Shown here piece by piece: positions 1 to 13,100 of a stretch of DNA of 64,000 nucleotides. The stretch is taken from positions 124,001 to 188,000 of the forward strand of contig JALIZF010001324.1 in NCBI GenBank assembly GCA_029948255.1. The letters are read 5' to 3'. Numbering within the stretch: the first letter of the stretch is position 1; each line of letters starts with the position of its first letter. A program made the position numbers and the translations under genes. The DNA is from Telmatactis stephensoni. Lineage: Eukaryota; Cnidaria; Anthozoa; Actiniaria; Isophelliidae. Under the pieces are notes generated by a model. It searched no databases and was not told the DNA's origin. It saw only the letters and a list, made by a program, of their open reading frames with translations.

Positions 1-126
1 TGTACAGAGGTTTTAATATAGAGTAAATGTATGGATCAGAGTGATGGTGAGGACAGAAGATGCTGACCATTGTAGAGAGGTGGTCGTTGTACAGAGGTTT
101 TAATATAGAGTAAATGTATGGATCAG
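1..126. repeat. Minisatellite block 1, about 87-bp unit
   Basis: Tandem units carry the words gtagagaggtggtcgttgta and gtaaatgtatggatcag. The array resumes at 965 after a LINE insertion and reappears at about 2370-2600. The short core 'gtagagaggtggtcatt' is also the unit of the array at 36.9-37.2 kb. Confidence 0.85.
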
Positions 127-964
127 ATTACATACAGGTATTGCTAAAGCATTTACAATCATAACAGCAACATATGGATAAAAAGATTAATTTACAATCA
201 TTGATTTCTATAATTGATACAATAGTAATTATACATTACTATAATTATAAAATTTATCAAATTTACAAAATCAATTACTCATAGATATATGTGAAACAAA
301 ATTGTTTATATATGTCAATATAAAAAGATTATATATAAACTATACGGCTAATATAAGTTTGAACTATTGCTCATTTTCTGAAAGTTTGTCTTCACGAAGT
401 TTTAAACATTTTTCAATACATTTTGAAAGATAATAATTTGTACTAGGATTGCGTGAATTAAACAATCTATATGTATATTCTGAATAATCATAAATATCGA
501 GATTTCTACAATTAATTTTTTCAAAAAATTATTTTCGTAAATTATCATACAAAGGACAATGATACAACAGATGCATTTCAGATTCAATGGCATTATTATT
601 GCAAAATTTACATTGTCGGAGATGCGTTTGTATTTTTTCTTTAAAATAACGACCTGTTTCGATTGCTAATTTATGATTACTAATCCTAAATTTTGTAAAT
701 TTTTTCCTTTGATCAAAATGTTCAATTTGATTTAAATAATCTTCAGGTTCATAATTGTCTTTAATTTGTTTGAAAAATTCAAGTTTTTTAGAGTACGACA
801 AATCAACTTTCCATTTTTTTAAATACTGATCTTTCATCCGAGATACAAATTCTTCAAGTGATTTGTCCGTTATTATATTGTTTTCAAATTTACACAGGTC
901 ACCTAAATCATAAAGTTGAAAAATGTTTTGAAGATTTGTGTGAAAACTTAATTTATCACGTGAA
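127..964 (-). mobile_element. 5'-truncated non-LTR retrotransposon (LINE) inserted in the minisatellite
   Basis: Read on the minus strand, this encodes the C-terminal end of a LINE reverse-transcriptase ORF (964 down to 364) followed by an AT-rich 3' region (363-127). The diagnostic part is a C-x2-C...H-x4-C zinc-knuckle-like motif (CKFCNNN...HLLYHCPLYDNLRK) near residue 185 of the fragment. One in-frame TAA at 529-531 interrupts the frame directly after that motif. The same frame then continues for about 54 codons to TAG at 364-366, so the copy is dead. The insert is flanked by an identical 25-bp direct repeat (102-126 and 965-989). Confidence 0.85.
364..963 (-). pseudogene. Broken reverse-transcriptase C-terminal ORF of the LINE
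   Basis: The frame enters from the truncated 5' side at about 963. It carries a charged, aromatic-rich region, then the C-x2-C...H-x4-C motif, and meets a stop at 529-531. The downstream segment stays in the same frame to the natural-looking stop at 364-366. This shows a single nonsense change rather than a true C-terminus. No polymerase core (YxDD) is present. Confidence 0.8.
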
Positions 965-1200
965 AATATAGAGTAAATGTATGGATCAGAGTGATGGTGA
1001 GGACAGAAGATGGTGGCCATTGTAGAGAGGTGGTCGTTGTACAGAGGTTTTAATACAGAGTAAATGTATGGATCAGAGTGATGGTGAGGATAGAAGATGG
1101 TGACCATTGTAGAGAGGTGGTCATTGTACAGAGGTTTTAATATACAGTAAATGTATGGATCAGACTGATGGAGATGACGGAAAATGCTGGCCGTTGTAGA
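965..1200. repeat. Minisatellite block 2 (continuation of block 1)
   Basis: Two to three further units follow the LINE. They end about 80 bp before the splice acceptor of the glycosyltransferase exon. Reverse-strand translation gives repeating HHSDPYIY words that are only a product of the repeat. Confidence 0.85.
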
Positions 1201-1278
1201 GAGGTGGTTGTTAGTGGGGGTTCGACTGTGTCATTATCATCGTCATCATGCATAAACAATGTATTCTCTATTCCTCAG

Positions 1279-1466
1279 GTACATACAAAAGTGACTGGAA
1301 AGACTTTGGAGGTGTCAACGTCAAGGAATTCAAAAACAAATGGGGAGGTGAAGATTGGGAGATGGCTGACAGGGTTTTATCCAAAGGAATTGAAATTGAA
1401 AGACTTAGACTACCTTACTTCTACCATTTCTTTCACGACAAGAGCGGAATGTGGGAAAAGGCCTAG
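1279..1466 (+). CDS. B4GALNT3/4-like: Last coding exon of a beta-1,4-N-acetylgalactosaminyltransferase (B4GALNT3/4-like), partial gene
   Basis: The exon opens after a clean acceptor (cctcag, ending 1278) in phase 1 and reads 62 residues to TAG at 1464-1466. It contains the WGGED motif followed by a short charged segment and a [13 protein letters not shown] stretch. These fit the C-terminal end of the chondroitin-GalNAcT/B4GALNT3-4 glycosyltransferase domain, in which the GGED acidic residues lie in the catalytic pocket and the later His residues help bind metal. By family knowledge this is a type II Golgi membrane enzyme that adds GalNAc to glycan chains. The rest of the gene lies left of the window. 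The upstream intron is filled by a minisatellite and a LINE fragment. Other GT7-family members are possible, but the spacing fits B4GALNT3/4 best. Confidence 0.85.
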
Positions 1467-1960
1467 AAAATAATTCAATACATTTTTAAAAATCACATAC
1501 GTAACCAAATCCAAAACGTTTTTTTAAATATTTAAAGAGCCGCAACGGCCTTAAACGCTTTCGAAGCTGTTATTCGAAGAAACTCCTTTTTGCACTTTTT
1601 CAGTGTTTCAAATTAAAATCAAAAATGTATCTGGCTATCTATCCTGTTTGGCAGAGGTTTCAGAAATTTCTATCTTCAATGAGAAGGACAAGAACCTCTT
1701 GATGGAACTGTTCGATATTCTGTCGTCAAGCGTGCGTAGTGGTACAGAAAATGACGTCACAATCAAACGTCACTTCGACGACTTATCGAAATTGTAGAGT
1801 CGCGTTGAATCATGAGACTCTTTTAGAAGACGAACTTTTAAAACTTGGGATGAAAATAAAAATCAGTCAATATTGGAAACTTATTCCCAGTTGAAATATT
1901 GGATCATTTTTCAACTCATTTCCAATTTTCGCTGATTTTCGCCCAAGTGACCCTTTAAGG

Positions 1961-2195
1961 CGCTGTTACACTGTGCAATTTTCCCAGCAACTTGTCTCGC
2001 AACGGCGTTTCAAAACAAGTTGCAGAGAAAATTATGGCGCTGTTACAGTGTGCAATTTTCCCAGCAACTTGTCTCGCAACGGCGTTTCAAAACAAGTTGC
2101 AGAGAAAATTATGGCGCTGTTACACTGTGCAATTTTCCCCAGCAACTGGCCAAAAATATTGCAAGTTGCTAGGGAAAATTGCACAGTGTAACAAG
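1961..2195. mobile_element. Hairpin MITE with internal tandem duplication
   Basis: It starts with the word gttacactgtgcaattttcc and ends with its reverse complement (ggaaaattgcacagtgtaac). Inside are about two and a half copies of a 77-bp unit that itself contains the terminal sequence. There is no coding capacity. Confidence 0.7.
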
Positions 2196-2369
2196 TCATC
2201 CTCTCTTATTTAGTCTTTATTTTAGTCATTGTTCTTCAAGATTTTTTTACGTTGTGATCAGTACAAGAAATGAGAGAGAAGGAAACCATATAACCTACAT
2301 GAATGAGATAAAGAGTAGAAGTACTTCTAATACTTGTGCTAGGATTGGTACAAGTACTTTACTTCTACA

Positions 2370-2600
2370 TCAAGTAAATGTATGGATCAGATTGACAGTG
2401 AAGACAGATGCTGGCCATTGTAGAGAGGTGGTCGTTGTACAGAGGTTTTAATATACAGTAAATGTATGGATCAGATTGATGGTGAGGACAGAAGATGGTG
2501 GTCATTGTAGAGAGGTGGTCGTTGTACAGAGGTTTTAATATACAGTAAATGTATGGATCAGATCGATGGTAGGGACAGATGCTGGCCATTGTAGAGACGT
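2370..2600. repeat. Minisatellite block 3
   Basis: Three units of the same ~87-bp repeat as at 1-126, sharing the words gtaaatgtatggatcaga and gtagagaggtggtcgttg. Confidence 0.85.
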
Positions 2601-2869
2601 TTTATGAGCGCACCATGTCTCTGTCCTCTGATATAAACATGGTAGCCAGCCAATCAGCGCGCGCGCCATATTTATTATTATATAGGACCGAAGCATTAAA
2701 GGAGAACTTTACAGCAAAAATCAAGATATTTTTATAGAAAGTAGAGTATAGATCTATTACATTGAAATACAGGAAAGCTTGTGAAAACGTAAAGTCAACG
2801 TCCAAGCACTTTTATAAAAATAGCTTGCCTACTTCTGTTCTCCTTTAAGCAGTATCCAGTGCATCGTAC

Positions 2870-3175
2870 AACTATTCCAAGAAACGTTGTCGGTATCAAG
2901 CCTACTCGACTCACCCGAAAGGGAGTATGGGAAGAATCACTTAAGTTATAAAACCACAAAAATCCCACACAATTATTCAAATTCAGCTTGCTCTGACCCG
3001 ATACACTAAAGAACTTCACTTACTGATGCTAAAGTCAATACCAAAGCGGAAAAGAAAGTAAAGTTTTGCTACTACCAATCAACTCCTTTTCGGTCTAGTC
3101 GCGTGGGCTTGAGAGCTCTTACACGACAACCTGTTTTTTTTGTGTGTGGGGGGGTTTTTTTTGGAAATAGGTGTG
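2870..3175. mobile_element. TIR element (copy 1 of a family also at 17.94 kb)
   Basis: The left part shows 'aaacgttgtcgg' then 'agcctactcgactcaccc'. The right part shows the complementary 'agtcgcgtgggctt', 'acgacaacct' and 'gaaataggtgt'. The copy at 17949-18225 shares ends and interior, including 'ataaaaccaca' and 'gatgctaaa'. It is non-coding and was probably mobilised by a transposase encoded elsewhere. Confidence 0.7.
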
Positions 3176-5703
3176 TATATATATTGAGTCAAAAGTATTT
3201 TGAAGTTGGCCGATAACTATTGTTAAGAATACAAAGCAAAAGTATTAAAGCCTACAGCATTCGCAAAAAGACCAATATCACTTAATACATTTGACTTATC
3301 TTCTAGTGTCAACAGGATCGACACCTAGAATATTAGCCTGTGGTGATGTTTTGAGTGGGCTTGATAAGTGATCTGATATTGGAAGACCACAAAAAGACTA
3401 CGCTTTCTTGTCACGTTAGCCAACTTGGTTGGTAAACAAGAAACTCGGAGAGGAGCGTCCTCTCTCGGAATCGTGGCGTAACGATGAGCTCTAAAATGTT
3501 GAATTCGCAAACCGGAATCTCAATATGACTTTGATATCTTGATGGCGGCTAAGGCGCAATTCGTGGATGTTATAGACCTTTATGGGCGGAAAAATGATCG
3601 AGTAAAGAACGATTTTGACCACTTCTTATCATAAAAGTTATTGTATCGGCATTTATTATTGGTATCTTTTCGCTCTGACAGGAGCTAAAATCTTTTAAGG
3701 AATGTACATTTTCCCCAAGGAAAAGAAAGATGGTAAAGAAACATAGTTTTTAATATACATTTTAGTTTAAAAAACATTTCGCTGTGGGTGAAATAGAGTA
3801 TAGACCTGTGTTAATTTTGTCGGACATAACTTAGACAACGTTCGCTCTAATTCAGATAAACCTGAAATGCAGCGCGCGCATCTTTCTCTACGTTCTCGCA
3901 TTTTAGAAAAATTTTAGGAAAATAATAATACAATTATTTTTCCGTTTATCGCCCACCAAATAACAGAAGTCTAAAGTATTACTTGACATTTTGATGGCAC
4001 ATTTTATTTGTAATAGACTGAAAGGAATGGATTACGAATGTGATGGTCTAAGATTTCTAAGTGCCTTCATGATAATCCTTAATGGGATAGAACTAATCTA
4101 CCTAAGCTAGTGAGCTTGAGGACAGCACTAGAAGACTCAAGATCAATAGATAACTGATTTAAATAAGAAACTCACCGCAGAATGACTTGTTAAAGTATGA
4201 TCTAACCAGTGAAGGCGCCTTACTGTCCAGTGAGCCATGAAAATTTTTGTAACTAATAAAGTGCATAAAAAGGCTAAGTTTGCGATCTCATCAATTGTAG
4301 GTTTGATTTGGAGTAGCTTAGGCATTTGGCGCGTCTGAGCGCGCTGAATAATACAGTTCTAACTCAAATATGAATTGAGAATGGCACATCAAACACAGTG
4401 TATTGAATACCCTTCAGTTGCGTCCAGGATGCGTTCTGTCGATCTATATGTAACCGAGTTTAAATTAAACTTAGATACCTATGAAAAAAAGCTACCCTAA
4501 AAGCATATTGGTATAAATTGAGTTTTTGAACATGCAATTTTGATTTTGTACAAGAAGAACGGTTTTCTGCGCAGCTGAATTAACAGTTCATGCAAGTGAA
4601 ATAGAGAACGAACAGAAAAAAACTTACATTACTGGCGCTTAGAGCACTGGCTCTTCGTTTGAGGAATTAAATTAATTAAGAAGGGCCAAGGCTGAAAACG
4701 TCAGTAATATATTAGGTACTTTCTTTCTATACGATGTTACAGATTTTCATCTTTTACACCCACGCAACCCAGCGACCACCACAAAAATGATCATGAAATT
4801 TAACGTGTACTTATTTCATTTCAACACGCATTTTCTAAAAAGCTCAACAAATGAACTTAGTTGTTTTTTCTTACAATCAGAACACTCGAACTATGAACAC
4901 TTCAAGTATATTTTCTTATCTTTCTACTGCTTCAAACACTCTAATATTAGACATTGAGTTCAAACACACCAGTTGATCAAAATAGGTGGTATTTTCAAAC
5001 CAATGGCTAAAGGAATGCATTTTGAAAATGTGTAAAAAAAACTTGAAATGTTCACGGTTCGAGTGCCTTCACTTCTCCAGATGGAGTAGTTAAAGAACGA
5101 AGGGTGATAACGCTATGCGTTTGATAAGGCCCTATCTAGTGGATAGAATGATGGGGTTTTCCAATAAATTTAAAAACTTATCTAGTGAACAGCTCTATCC
5201 ACTCTGCGCGCGATTGGAACCTAATGTATATATGTAAAGAGAACGGTTTTAGCTTGTCCGACGTTCTCGAAAAGGGGAGAAAAAATGTTGATAAGTCTTT
5301 ACAAGCTTGATTCTTGCAGCTTCGCAAAACATGAGCAATTGCATGCCGGAGTTGGTGGTTTTGAGTGTGAAGTACCTTCAAGGATTGAGCCATTAACTTT
5401 TCAATACGATTGTAGTCAATTTTTGACCTCCATATACCAAATACACTTATTTTTTATACTACATGATTCACAGTAAAAATTACATGATTTTTCAAAGCTA
5501 GGCAATATGGCATACATTTTTAAGAATTATAAATTCCCTTGTTTTTCTTTTTATTGATAAAAATGTGTGTGTGTAAAAAATAGAGTGAAATATCTATAGT
5601 GACAAGCTTGTTTTTCTCCTGAGATGTTCTAGAATCAATATTCTGTAAAAGTCCTTTTATTCCATATACAAAAGTGCAGCGATCTTAATATTTCCTTACT
5701 TAG

Positions 5704-5835
5704 ATTGATCTGGAATGTTGTGCATTCTGCAGACCAGGATATGGAAATTCTATTATGGGTTCTTATCGATTAAATTGGACAGTAATGCTTCCTGTTCGCT
5801 TCGAGGGAGAGATAGTTCCAATAAAGCAGTTGGTT
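5704..5835 (+). pseudogene. Possible decayed FU-repeat exon
   Basis: After a pyrimidine-rich acceptor-like tract ending in 'cttag', the frame reads DLECCAFCRPGYGNS. This has the C-x2-C-x2-GY ending typical of the FU exons in genes A and C. The following C-x3-C-P-x-G half is absent, and no partner exons were found. It may be a relic of an older cluster member or a chance match. Confidence 0.25.
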
Positions 5836-6429
5836 CTGTTTCTAAAAACGCTAATACACAGATTTTTCATCTTTTTTATTTGTAATTTGACAAATTTTGG
5901 TCATTCGTTTTTATATTCGTGTAAATTAACACTAGATATTCTCAGTATTAGACATATTTGACTGCTATACCTGAAGATCGATTTTCACCACAATTTTAAT
6001 TTTATGACCAAACAAAAAAGGAAAAAATCTGACTTTACAGATGTAAAGAAAAATGGAGAGATTTTTCATTAATTGACACAAATTAAATTTGCAGAGCTGA
6101 CAGTACCGTGATCAAAATTTTGGATGCAAGTTTGCTTATCAAATATATATGGAAAGCTTATTCTCAAAAATCAGTGCCAGGTGCAAGAGAATTAGAAATG
6201 ACTATATTTTACAGTTTTTTGCAAAGACGACAGTAAAACAGATTTTCTAACACAAATTCGCCTAGCTCAGAAGGATATAGATTGATTTCGACACAAATTT
6301 AATTCCAAATTTAATATATAATGAAGTGGACAGATTTCATTCACACATTTGACATCGTAAGAGAGGTTTTCACTCAACTGAATTAAGCTGTCAAAAATAC
6401 AGATTTTTGCACACAAATTTGAACAGCAA

Positions 6430-7186
6430 ACAAGAGGAAATCAAGCAAGCATGATAGAGATAAATAAAAGATAGCATCCTCTTCTAGATTATCTTATCCT
6501 CATGTCGCAAATTAAACAACAGTGCAACTCATCATGAGAGAACCAAACAAAAAAATCAAACTTTAAAAATAGATTTGAGAGAAAAAGATGTTTCATGGTT
6601 CCATCTATCTTTTGAAAATGTGTTTTAAATTAATCTTGACCAATTCTCGTTAATGAGGCAATTTTCAAAAGAGTGAACTGCAAAGATTTTTCCATGACTC
6701 CTGTTAATAAATCAATTGGTTCAAAAATTAAGTCAAATTTAAGCCGACCTAAACAGTAGGAATCTATCCAATGATCATTCCATTTCATCTGATCTATCTA
6801 AAAAAAACAGATGCATTTTTTCTCTGTGGTTCTAGTAAAATCTAATATTTACGTGCAATGGAAAGTGCTTTGGGCTAGCGAGCAATTTTGTCAATGTTCA
6901 TTTTAAATTCATTTTGGCCTTATTTCCGTAATATTAATTAGTAAAACCCAGTGTTGGCCAATCGCTTTCGAGATTCGTTTAAAAACTACTCAAGAAAAGA
7001 TAGTCAAGAGTGCTATGTTGATAAGAAAATGTAGTATAGACAAACTCATAAATCAGAGGATATCGGCCTAGTGTGAGATCTTAAATATAAGCCAGTGATC
7101 CACACGCAACCGCGCCATAGTTCAATAAGCGTCCAAGGCTGTCAGGTCTGTGTTTACGGCATCAACCGTTGAAAGAAGCCATAAAA
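6430..7186 (+). promoter_or_regulatory. Gene A upstream region with displaced TATA-like element
   Basis: The stretch at 6440-6485 (taaataaaagatagcatcct) is homologous to the TATA region of gene B (19640-19665). The 40 bp before the ATG (gaaagaagccataaaa) is also shared. In gene A these two parts are about 600 bp further apart than in B, so A has gained an insertion or a 5' UTR intron, or uses a different start site. Confidence 0.45.
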
Positions 7187-10100
7187 ATGGGTTTTGTTAA
7201 TGTAATGTTGCTAATTACTCTTCTGTGCGCTTTGGAGTTCTCTGAAGGCTTCAATGCTTTTGAGTTGTTTGGTGGAGCTAGAAATCCAGGTTGGTAAAAA
7301 TATACTCAGAGTAAAATACTGTCAGGATATAGGCAGACTTGCTAGAGAGGAAAATTGGACATCAAACAAATAGAACTAAATAAGGCATGTAATGGTTAAA
7401 CGGGCAAGCTAACTATAAAATTAATACATTTTAGTAAGTAATTAGTTAGATCTTTGTTATGAAAATTTCAACGTTCAACTTTCGTCCTAGAACGCGAACA
7501 ACTGCGAACAAAATATGAACAGCAAAGAATATACGGTACTCCTCGATACGGCGCGTCTTACACTAAAAGCGTCGTTTACAGCTATTTCAAAAAACGTTGA
7601 ATACTGAATTCTGCATTCTACATACTGAATAGTGCATTCCAAGACTTACAAATTGCATTTTTGATCATTTCCGTTGTCGTTTTGCCACTTATTTGCCTAG
7701 TTATAGCTGTTATAGAGGATTTTCACTATGTCATCTCCAAAACAAACTGAACTACAAGGCATTTTGGTCTTTGAATGCACTATTCAGTATGCAGAATGCA
7801 GTATTCAGTATTCAATGTTTTTTTGAAATAGCTGTATACGGAGAGATTCGCGTCCTACGTACTGAAGTCGCTCTTAGATCAGAAGACGCGTCTTCCTTAG
7901 CTCGTAAAAATCGGGCCCTATTCTCATTCTTAGGCAACTGAAGCCACGCCTCAAACCGAAATTCTTTCCAAAATTACCATTGAAAAGGTCTAAATATTTA
8001 CATAAAAAAGGCTGTTTTTAGAAAGGAGATTGAAAATATTTACAATATCAATATACCTTGCGGAATTGTCAATACAAAACAACCCCTTCATAAGTTATTT
8101 TCAAGTTACAAATCCGGCCAGACGCTAGCTACACTGTAAATTAGTTTGTTATCTTTGTAATCTCGCGAGCGAGAATACAAAATGAATTTATAAAACTTCA
8201 AAAGAAGATTCCACCAGTCGAGTTCAGGGACAGTGTTCAAAGAATTCTCTGTCTTTCTAAATATTTTTCACTTTCATGATAATATCTGATTCATTGTTTA
8301 TCTAACAATGACAACCCGATTTTGATTTAAAAATGTGAAAGTTCGATGTTAGCGGGGGGAATATCTAGAAGTCAGGAATACAATTCCCTTTCTTTCTTTC
8401 TTTCTTTCTTTCTTTTTTTCTTTCTTTCTTTCTTGTCTTCTTTCTTTCTTCTTCCTTCTTTTCTTTTTTCTTTCTTTTTTCTTTCTTTTTTCTTTCTTTT
8501 TTCTTTCTTTCTTTCCTTCTTTCTTTACTCTCTTTGTTTTTTTTTTGTTTCTGTTTCTCTTATTTTCTTTCTTTTTATTTCTATTTTGAAGTACTTGTCA
8601 TAATGCTTATATAATCCCTCCTTTCTTTCCGTTTCTTTCTTTCTTTCTTTCTTTCTCTCTTTCCCTTTCTCTTTCTTTCTCTCTTTCTTTCTCAATTTTT
8701 ACAACTAAATCTTCCTCTGGTGTCGAGGGTGTAACTACAATCACAACGAAGAATTCTCATTTAAGCTAAAAAAGTGCTGTATTTATTATTATATATTATT
8801 GGTTTATTTTGCTTACAATAGTGAATATGAATATTACCTTGCAAAGATTGAATCTAAACATAGATTCAGCTAAAATTACAGCACTATTTAACATTAAAAA
8901 CAAAAAGCTGCAAGAAAAAAAAAGAAAAAAAAGGAAGGAAGCGCAGATTTTACATTTTAAAACTGAGACCCTTTTGACACATTTTAGCTTTAAATGATGT
9001 CTTAGACTAAAAGGTTTCACTTTGAAACATAAAAAAGGTTGGTGGTTTTTTTTTTCTCTTTAGTGTTTTTTTCCTCCAATAACCGGATTTATTATTCTTG
9101 TTCAAATTTCTGCAGGCAATCCGTCTCAGTATCATCCTTGAAAATCTAAACCACTTTCCTGTTTTCCTTCCAAAATGTCGAAAAAATCGTCATTCAATTT
9201 AATTTTGAAATAATGAGAATCTTACCGGAAATTAACTTAGGAAGAATGAGCCAGAGTAAATTTCAAGTATGACTTTGAAAACATAACGTGACGTGTCATA
9301 ACGCGACGTGTCATAACGTGACCAGTCATAACGTGACGTGTCACAACGTGACGTGTCATAACGTGACGTGTCGTAACGTGACGTCTCACAACGTGACCTG
9401 TCATAACGTGACCAGTCATAACGTGACCTGTCTCAAAGTTCTGATTGGTCAACGCTGATCTCTTATCCAGTCAATTAAAACGCTGATTAAGGCCCGGTTC
9501 ACACGACGACATAAGCATGGACATAAGCATAAGCATAAGCGTTTTTTACCGGTTCACACGCACAACATAACGTCATAAGCATAAGAAAATGGAAAAGTTT
9601 TGTTTTCTTATGCTTATGCTTATGACTATGCTTATGTTATCGTATGAACCGGGCTTAATCGATTAGTGCATCACGGCACAAATACTGTATGGTATGTCAA
9701 CCAGCCTATCAGCGCGCGTGTTATATCATACTGAAATATTTATAATAACTTATGTATGACTCTAGAGGGATGTATGGACCAATACTGCATGTGTGGTATG
9801 TCAACCAGCCTATCAGCGCGCGTGTTATATCATACTGAAATATTTATAATAACTTATGTATGACTCTAGAGGGATGTATGGACCAATACTGTATGGTATG
9901 TCAACCAGCCTATCAGCGCGCGTATTATATCATACTGAAATATTTATAATAACTTATGTATGACTCTAGAGGGATGTATGGACCAATACTGTATGGTATG
10001 TCAACCAGCCTATCAGCGCGCGTATTATATCATACTGAAATATTTATAATAACTTATGTATGACTCTAGCGGGATGTAAGGACCATTACTGTATTGAATG

Positions 10101-13100
10101 CGAGCCTGGCTATATCAAAAACTATTACTCAAGAAACCCAAGACACAGATGTGTAGAGACCTGTCCTGATGGTTTGTACGAGGCTACGCACCCAAGGACG
10201 GGAGAGAATGCCTGCGAACGTAAGTAACCAGGTTTTAACACTTTAATTTGTTATCCAATTCATTTATTTAAATTAAATACTCCAGTCTCGAGTTCTGTGT
10301 TGCTCAGTGTTAGCCTCGATTAGATGTGAGATATTCAAAAAATCAAGCAAACCGCAGAGGAATTCTATAGCATTTGCTTTGTTCATTTGTGTACATTCCA
10401 TTTATTCCCAACTAGAGTTAATTAATGACACAAAAGAATATATTACGCGGAGTTGAGGCTAATACTGAGCAAAATGAACTAGCTCGAAACTGGAGTATTC
10501 AATAAAATAGATCGAAAAATAATTTTTTCACAGCAGCATATATATATCCACATACTGGTTCTTCATCTGCTGGCACTCACACTTAATACTCTACATTAAA
10601 TATTTTACATACAGCGCTCAGCTCGCATGCTTGACGGATATTTATTGCCAAATTATTCACAGTTTGCCCACTGAGCTCCTGAAATAACCGCTATAAATTA
10701 TCTTGCGCACAAGGCGCAAAACAGCTAGCTTTACATATCCACGAGTTGACTTTTCATTTATTCATATTTTTAGGCTGTTAATTATTCACAGTTTCTAGCG
10801 TCTGAGGTTCACCGCTAAATGTAATAACAGCACTAAATGTAATATTTTTTTAGCGCTAAACGTAATTGAAAGCTATCTCTAAATATTATAAAATTTGAAC
10901 GCTAAATACAATAAAGCCATTCATTCAGACTATAATGTTGTTGGTATGACCCATGGGGGGAGTGGAGGAAGGCGTGTTAGGGTATTAGTGAGCAATTTCG
11001 TGACATGTACCGTTCATTTCACAGCCCTACCATGGTATGGATGATAGGAGGCAGTCGTTTGGGATCCCTGTGGTATCAACAACGCTCGAATTCCTATAGC
11101 CTCTCGATTCTCTCAGCTATTGACTTTTTTGTGATTTTTATCAAAAATAATAAAGATTATGAGTTCTATATGGGTTTGTGTTGTTGTATTGTGTTGTATT
11201 GTTTGTTGTACTTTTGTATACGCTCGAGAGGTCATTTCATGTCATGGGCATAGTGGTGAAAGGAGTAAAGGCAGGCAGCTTGGAGCTCCAAATCGCACAG
11301 CACCTCTCATTTGGGTCCAAAATGTCGCCTTTTTCTCCTTAGCTTTGCCATATCAATCAATCTATCAAAAGACTAATAATTTGGCTAAGATATGGTAAAG
11401 TTTTAGAGTCATTTTGTTGAGCGATTTTCGAGAAAATGGAAATTGAATTCTACCTATGATTCGGAAACCACCCATAACAAAAGGCATTCCAAATATGCGC
11501 TTCGTTTTCGAATTTCGGACGCTTCCAAGCAATTGTTTAATCTTAGTTTGTAAAATTAAAAAACTTATTTTATCAAAAGTCAACTCGTGGATATGTAAAG
11601 TTGTTTTGCGCATTGCGCACTACACGATAATTTATAGCGGTTACTTCTGTATAACCGCTGAATAAACAATTTGTAACGATAACGGTAAATTTAATGTTAT
11701 CCTAAATGTATAACAAAAATAAACAAACAAACAAATAAATAAATAAACAACTAAATAGATAGATGAATAAATAAATAAATGAATAAATAAATAGACAAAC
11801 AAATAAACAAACAAATAAATAAAAAAAACAAATAAATAAACTAACAAACAAACAAACAAACAAATAAATAAATAAATAAATAAATGAATGAATAAATAAA
11901 TAAATAAATAGATGAATAAATAATAAATGAATAAATAAATAAACAAACAAACAAATAAATAAATGAATAAATAAATAAACAAACAAACAAACAAATAAAT
12001 AAATGAATAAATAAATAAATAAACAAACAAACAAACAAATAAATAAATGAATAAATAAACAAACAAACAAATAAATAATTATATAAATAGATAAATGAAT
12101 AAACAAATAAATAAATAAATAAACAAACAAACAAATAAATAAATAGATAGATAGATAAATATATAAATATATAAATAGATCGATAGATAAATAAATAAAT
12201 AAATAGATAGATAAATGAATAAATAAATCAATAGATAAATCAATAAACAAACAAATATATAAATAAATAAATAAGCAAATAAAAAATAAATAAATAGATA
12301 GATAAATAAATATATTTATTATATAACTATGACGTAATTTTACCATATAAGGATGAGAGAACTAAGCAAATATGAGGCCGTATTATATGCCGTATTACAT
12401 AGTTGAAAACTGGTTGGTCATATTTTACATAAAACAATAGGAAAATAGGGAACTAAGAGGCAGTTATATAATAAATCCTTTATTAGATATTTTCTTGTGT
12501 ATTACGGGCTGACATTTTACTCATCGCTCGCATTTTGCCTCGCCTAAAGGCTCGGCAAAATACGTACGCGACTCGTAAAATATCAGCCCGTAATACACAA
12601 GAAAATATCTAATAAGTGGTATATATAAATAAATAAATAAATAAATATACAAATAAACAAACAAACAAATAAATAAATGAATAAATTTCAACGTTAAGTG
12701 TTATAACAAAGGCCAATTGAACACTAAATGTAATCAAAAGCTAACTCTAAATGTAATAACATTTTGACGCTACAATTGTTTAGGAGTACTCCTTCAGTCT
12801 GCGAAGGAGATTTTTATTTTCCATGATACAAATGCATATTTTTAGGCTGTCGCAGCAACTGTAAGGTCTGCAATAATGGGCTGAACTGTGATGTATGTAA
12901 CAATGGATACGCACTATTGGAGACGGCCTTCAAACGATGTGTTTCAAAATGCCCTGTCAATTATATTACGACAACCACACATCAAGGACTAGTTTGTGAA
13001 AACGGTAGGTTCATTGAAAGAGTATCGTCGTATTTGCATCAGTATTTGCAGTGCGGATTTCACCCCCCCCCCCCCCCCCCCTCTCAGGAGCCCATAACCG

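Larger units (their letters stand above)
1467..6430. other. Intergenic region between the glycosyltransferase exon and gene A
   Basis: No supportable gene. A short open frame (1603-1797) follows an acceptor-like tract but matches no family I recognise. The region contains a tandem-cored hairpin element (about 1961-2195), minisatellite block 3 (2370-2600), a TIR element (about 2870-3175) and AT-rich sequence. A possible decayed FU-type exon lies at about 5704-5835. Nothing else is recognised between 3.2 and 5.7 kb. Confidence 0.6.

Noticed and set aside
1603..1797. 64-codon frame after the glycosyltransferase exon
   Set aside because: It follows an acceptor-like tract, but the terminal glycosyltransferase exon already ends in a stop and the frame matches no family I know.
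10984..11110. Conserved frame (MYRSFHS...GGSRLG) present in both duplicate introns
   Set aside because: Its similarity to 23904-24003 is explained by the A/B segmental duplication. From the upstream exon phase the frame hits a stop at once.
11641..12346. Long minus-strand frames of FIYLF/CLFVYLF-type repeats
   Set aside because: They are translations of the AAAT/AAAC tetranucleotide array. Several frames stay open at once, as expected when the repeat lacks stops.
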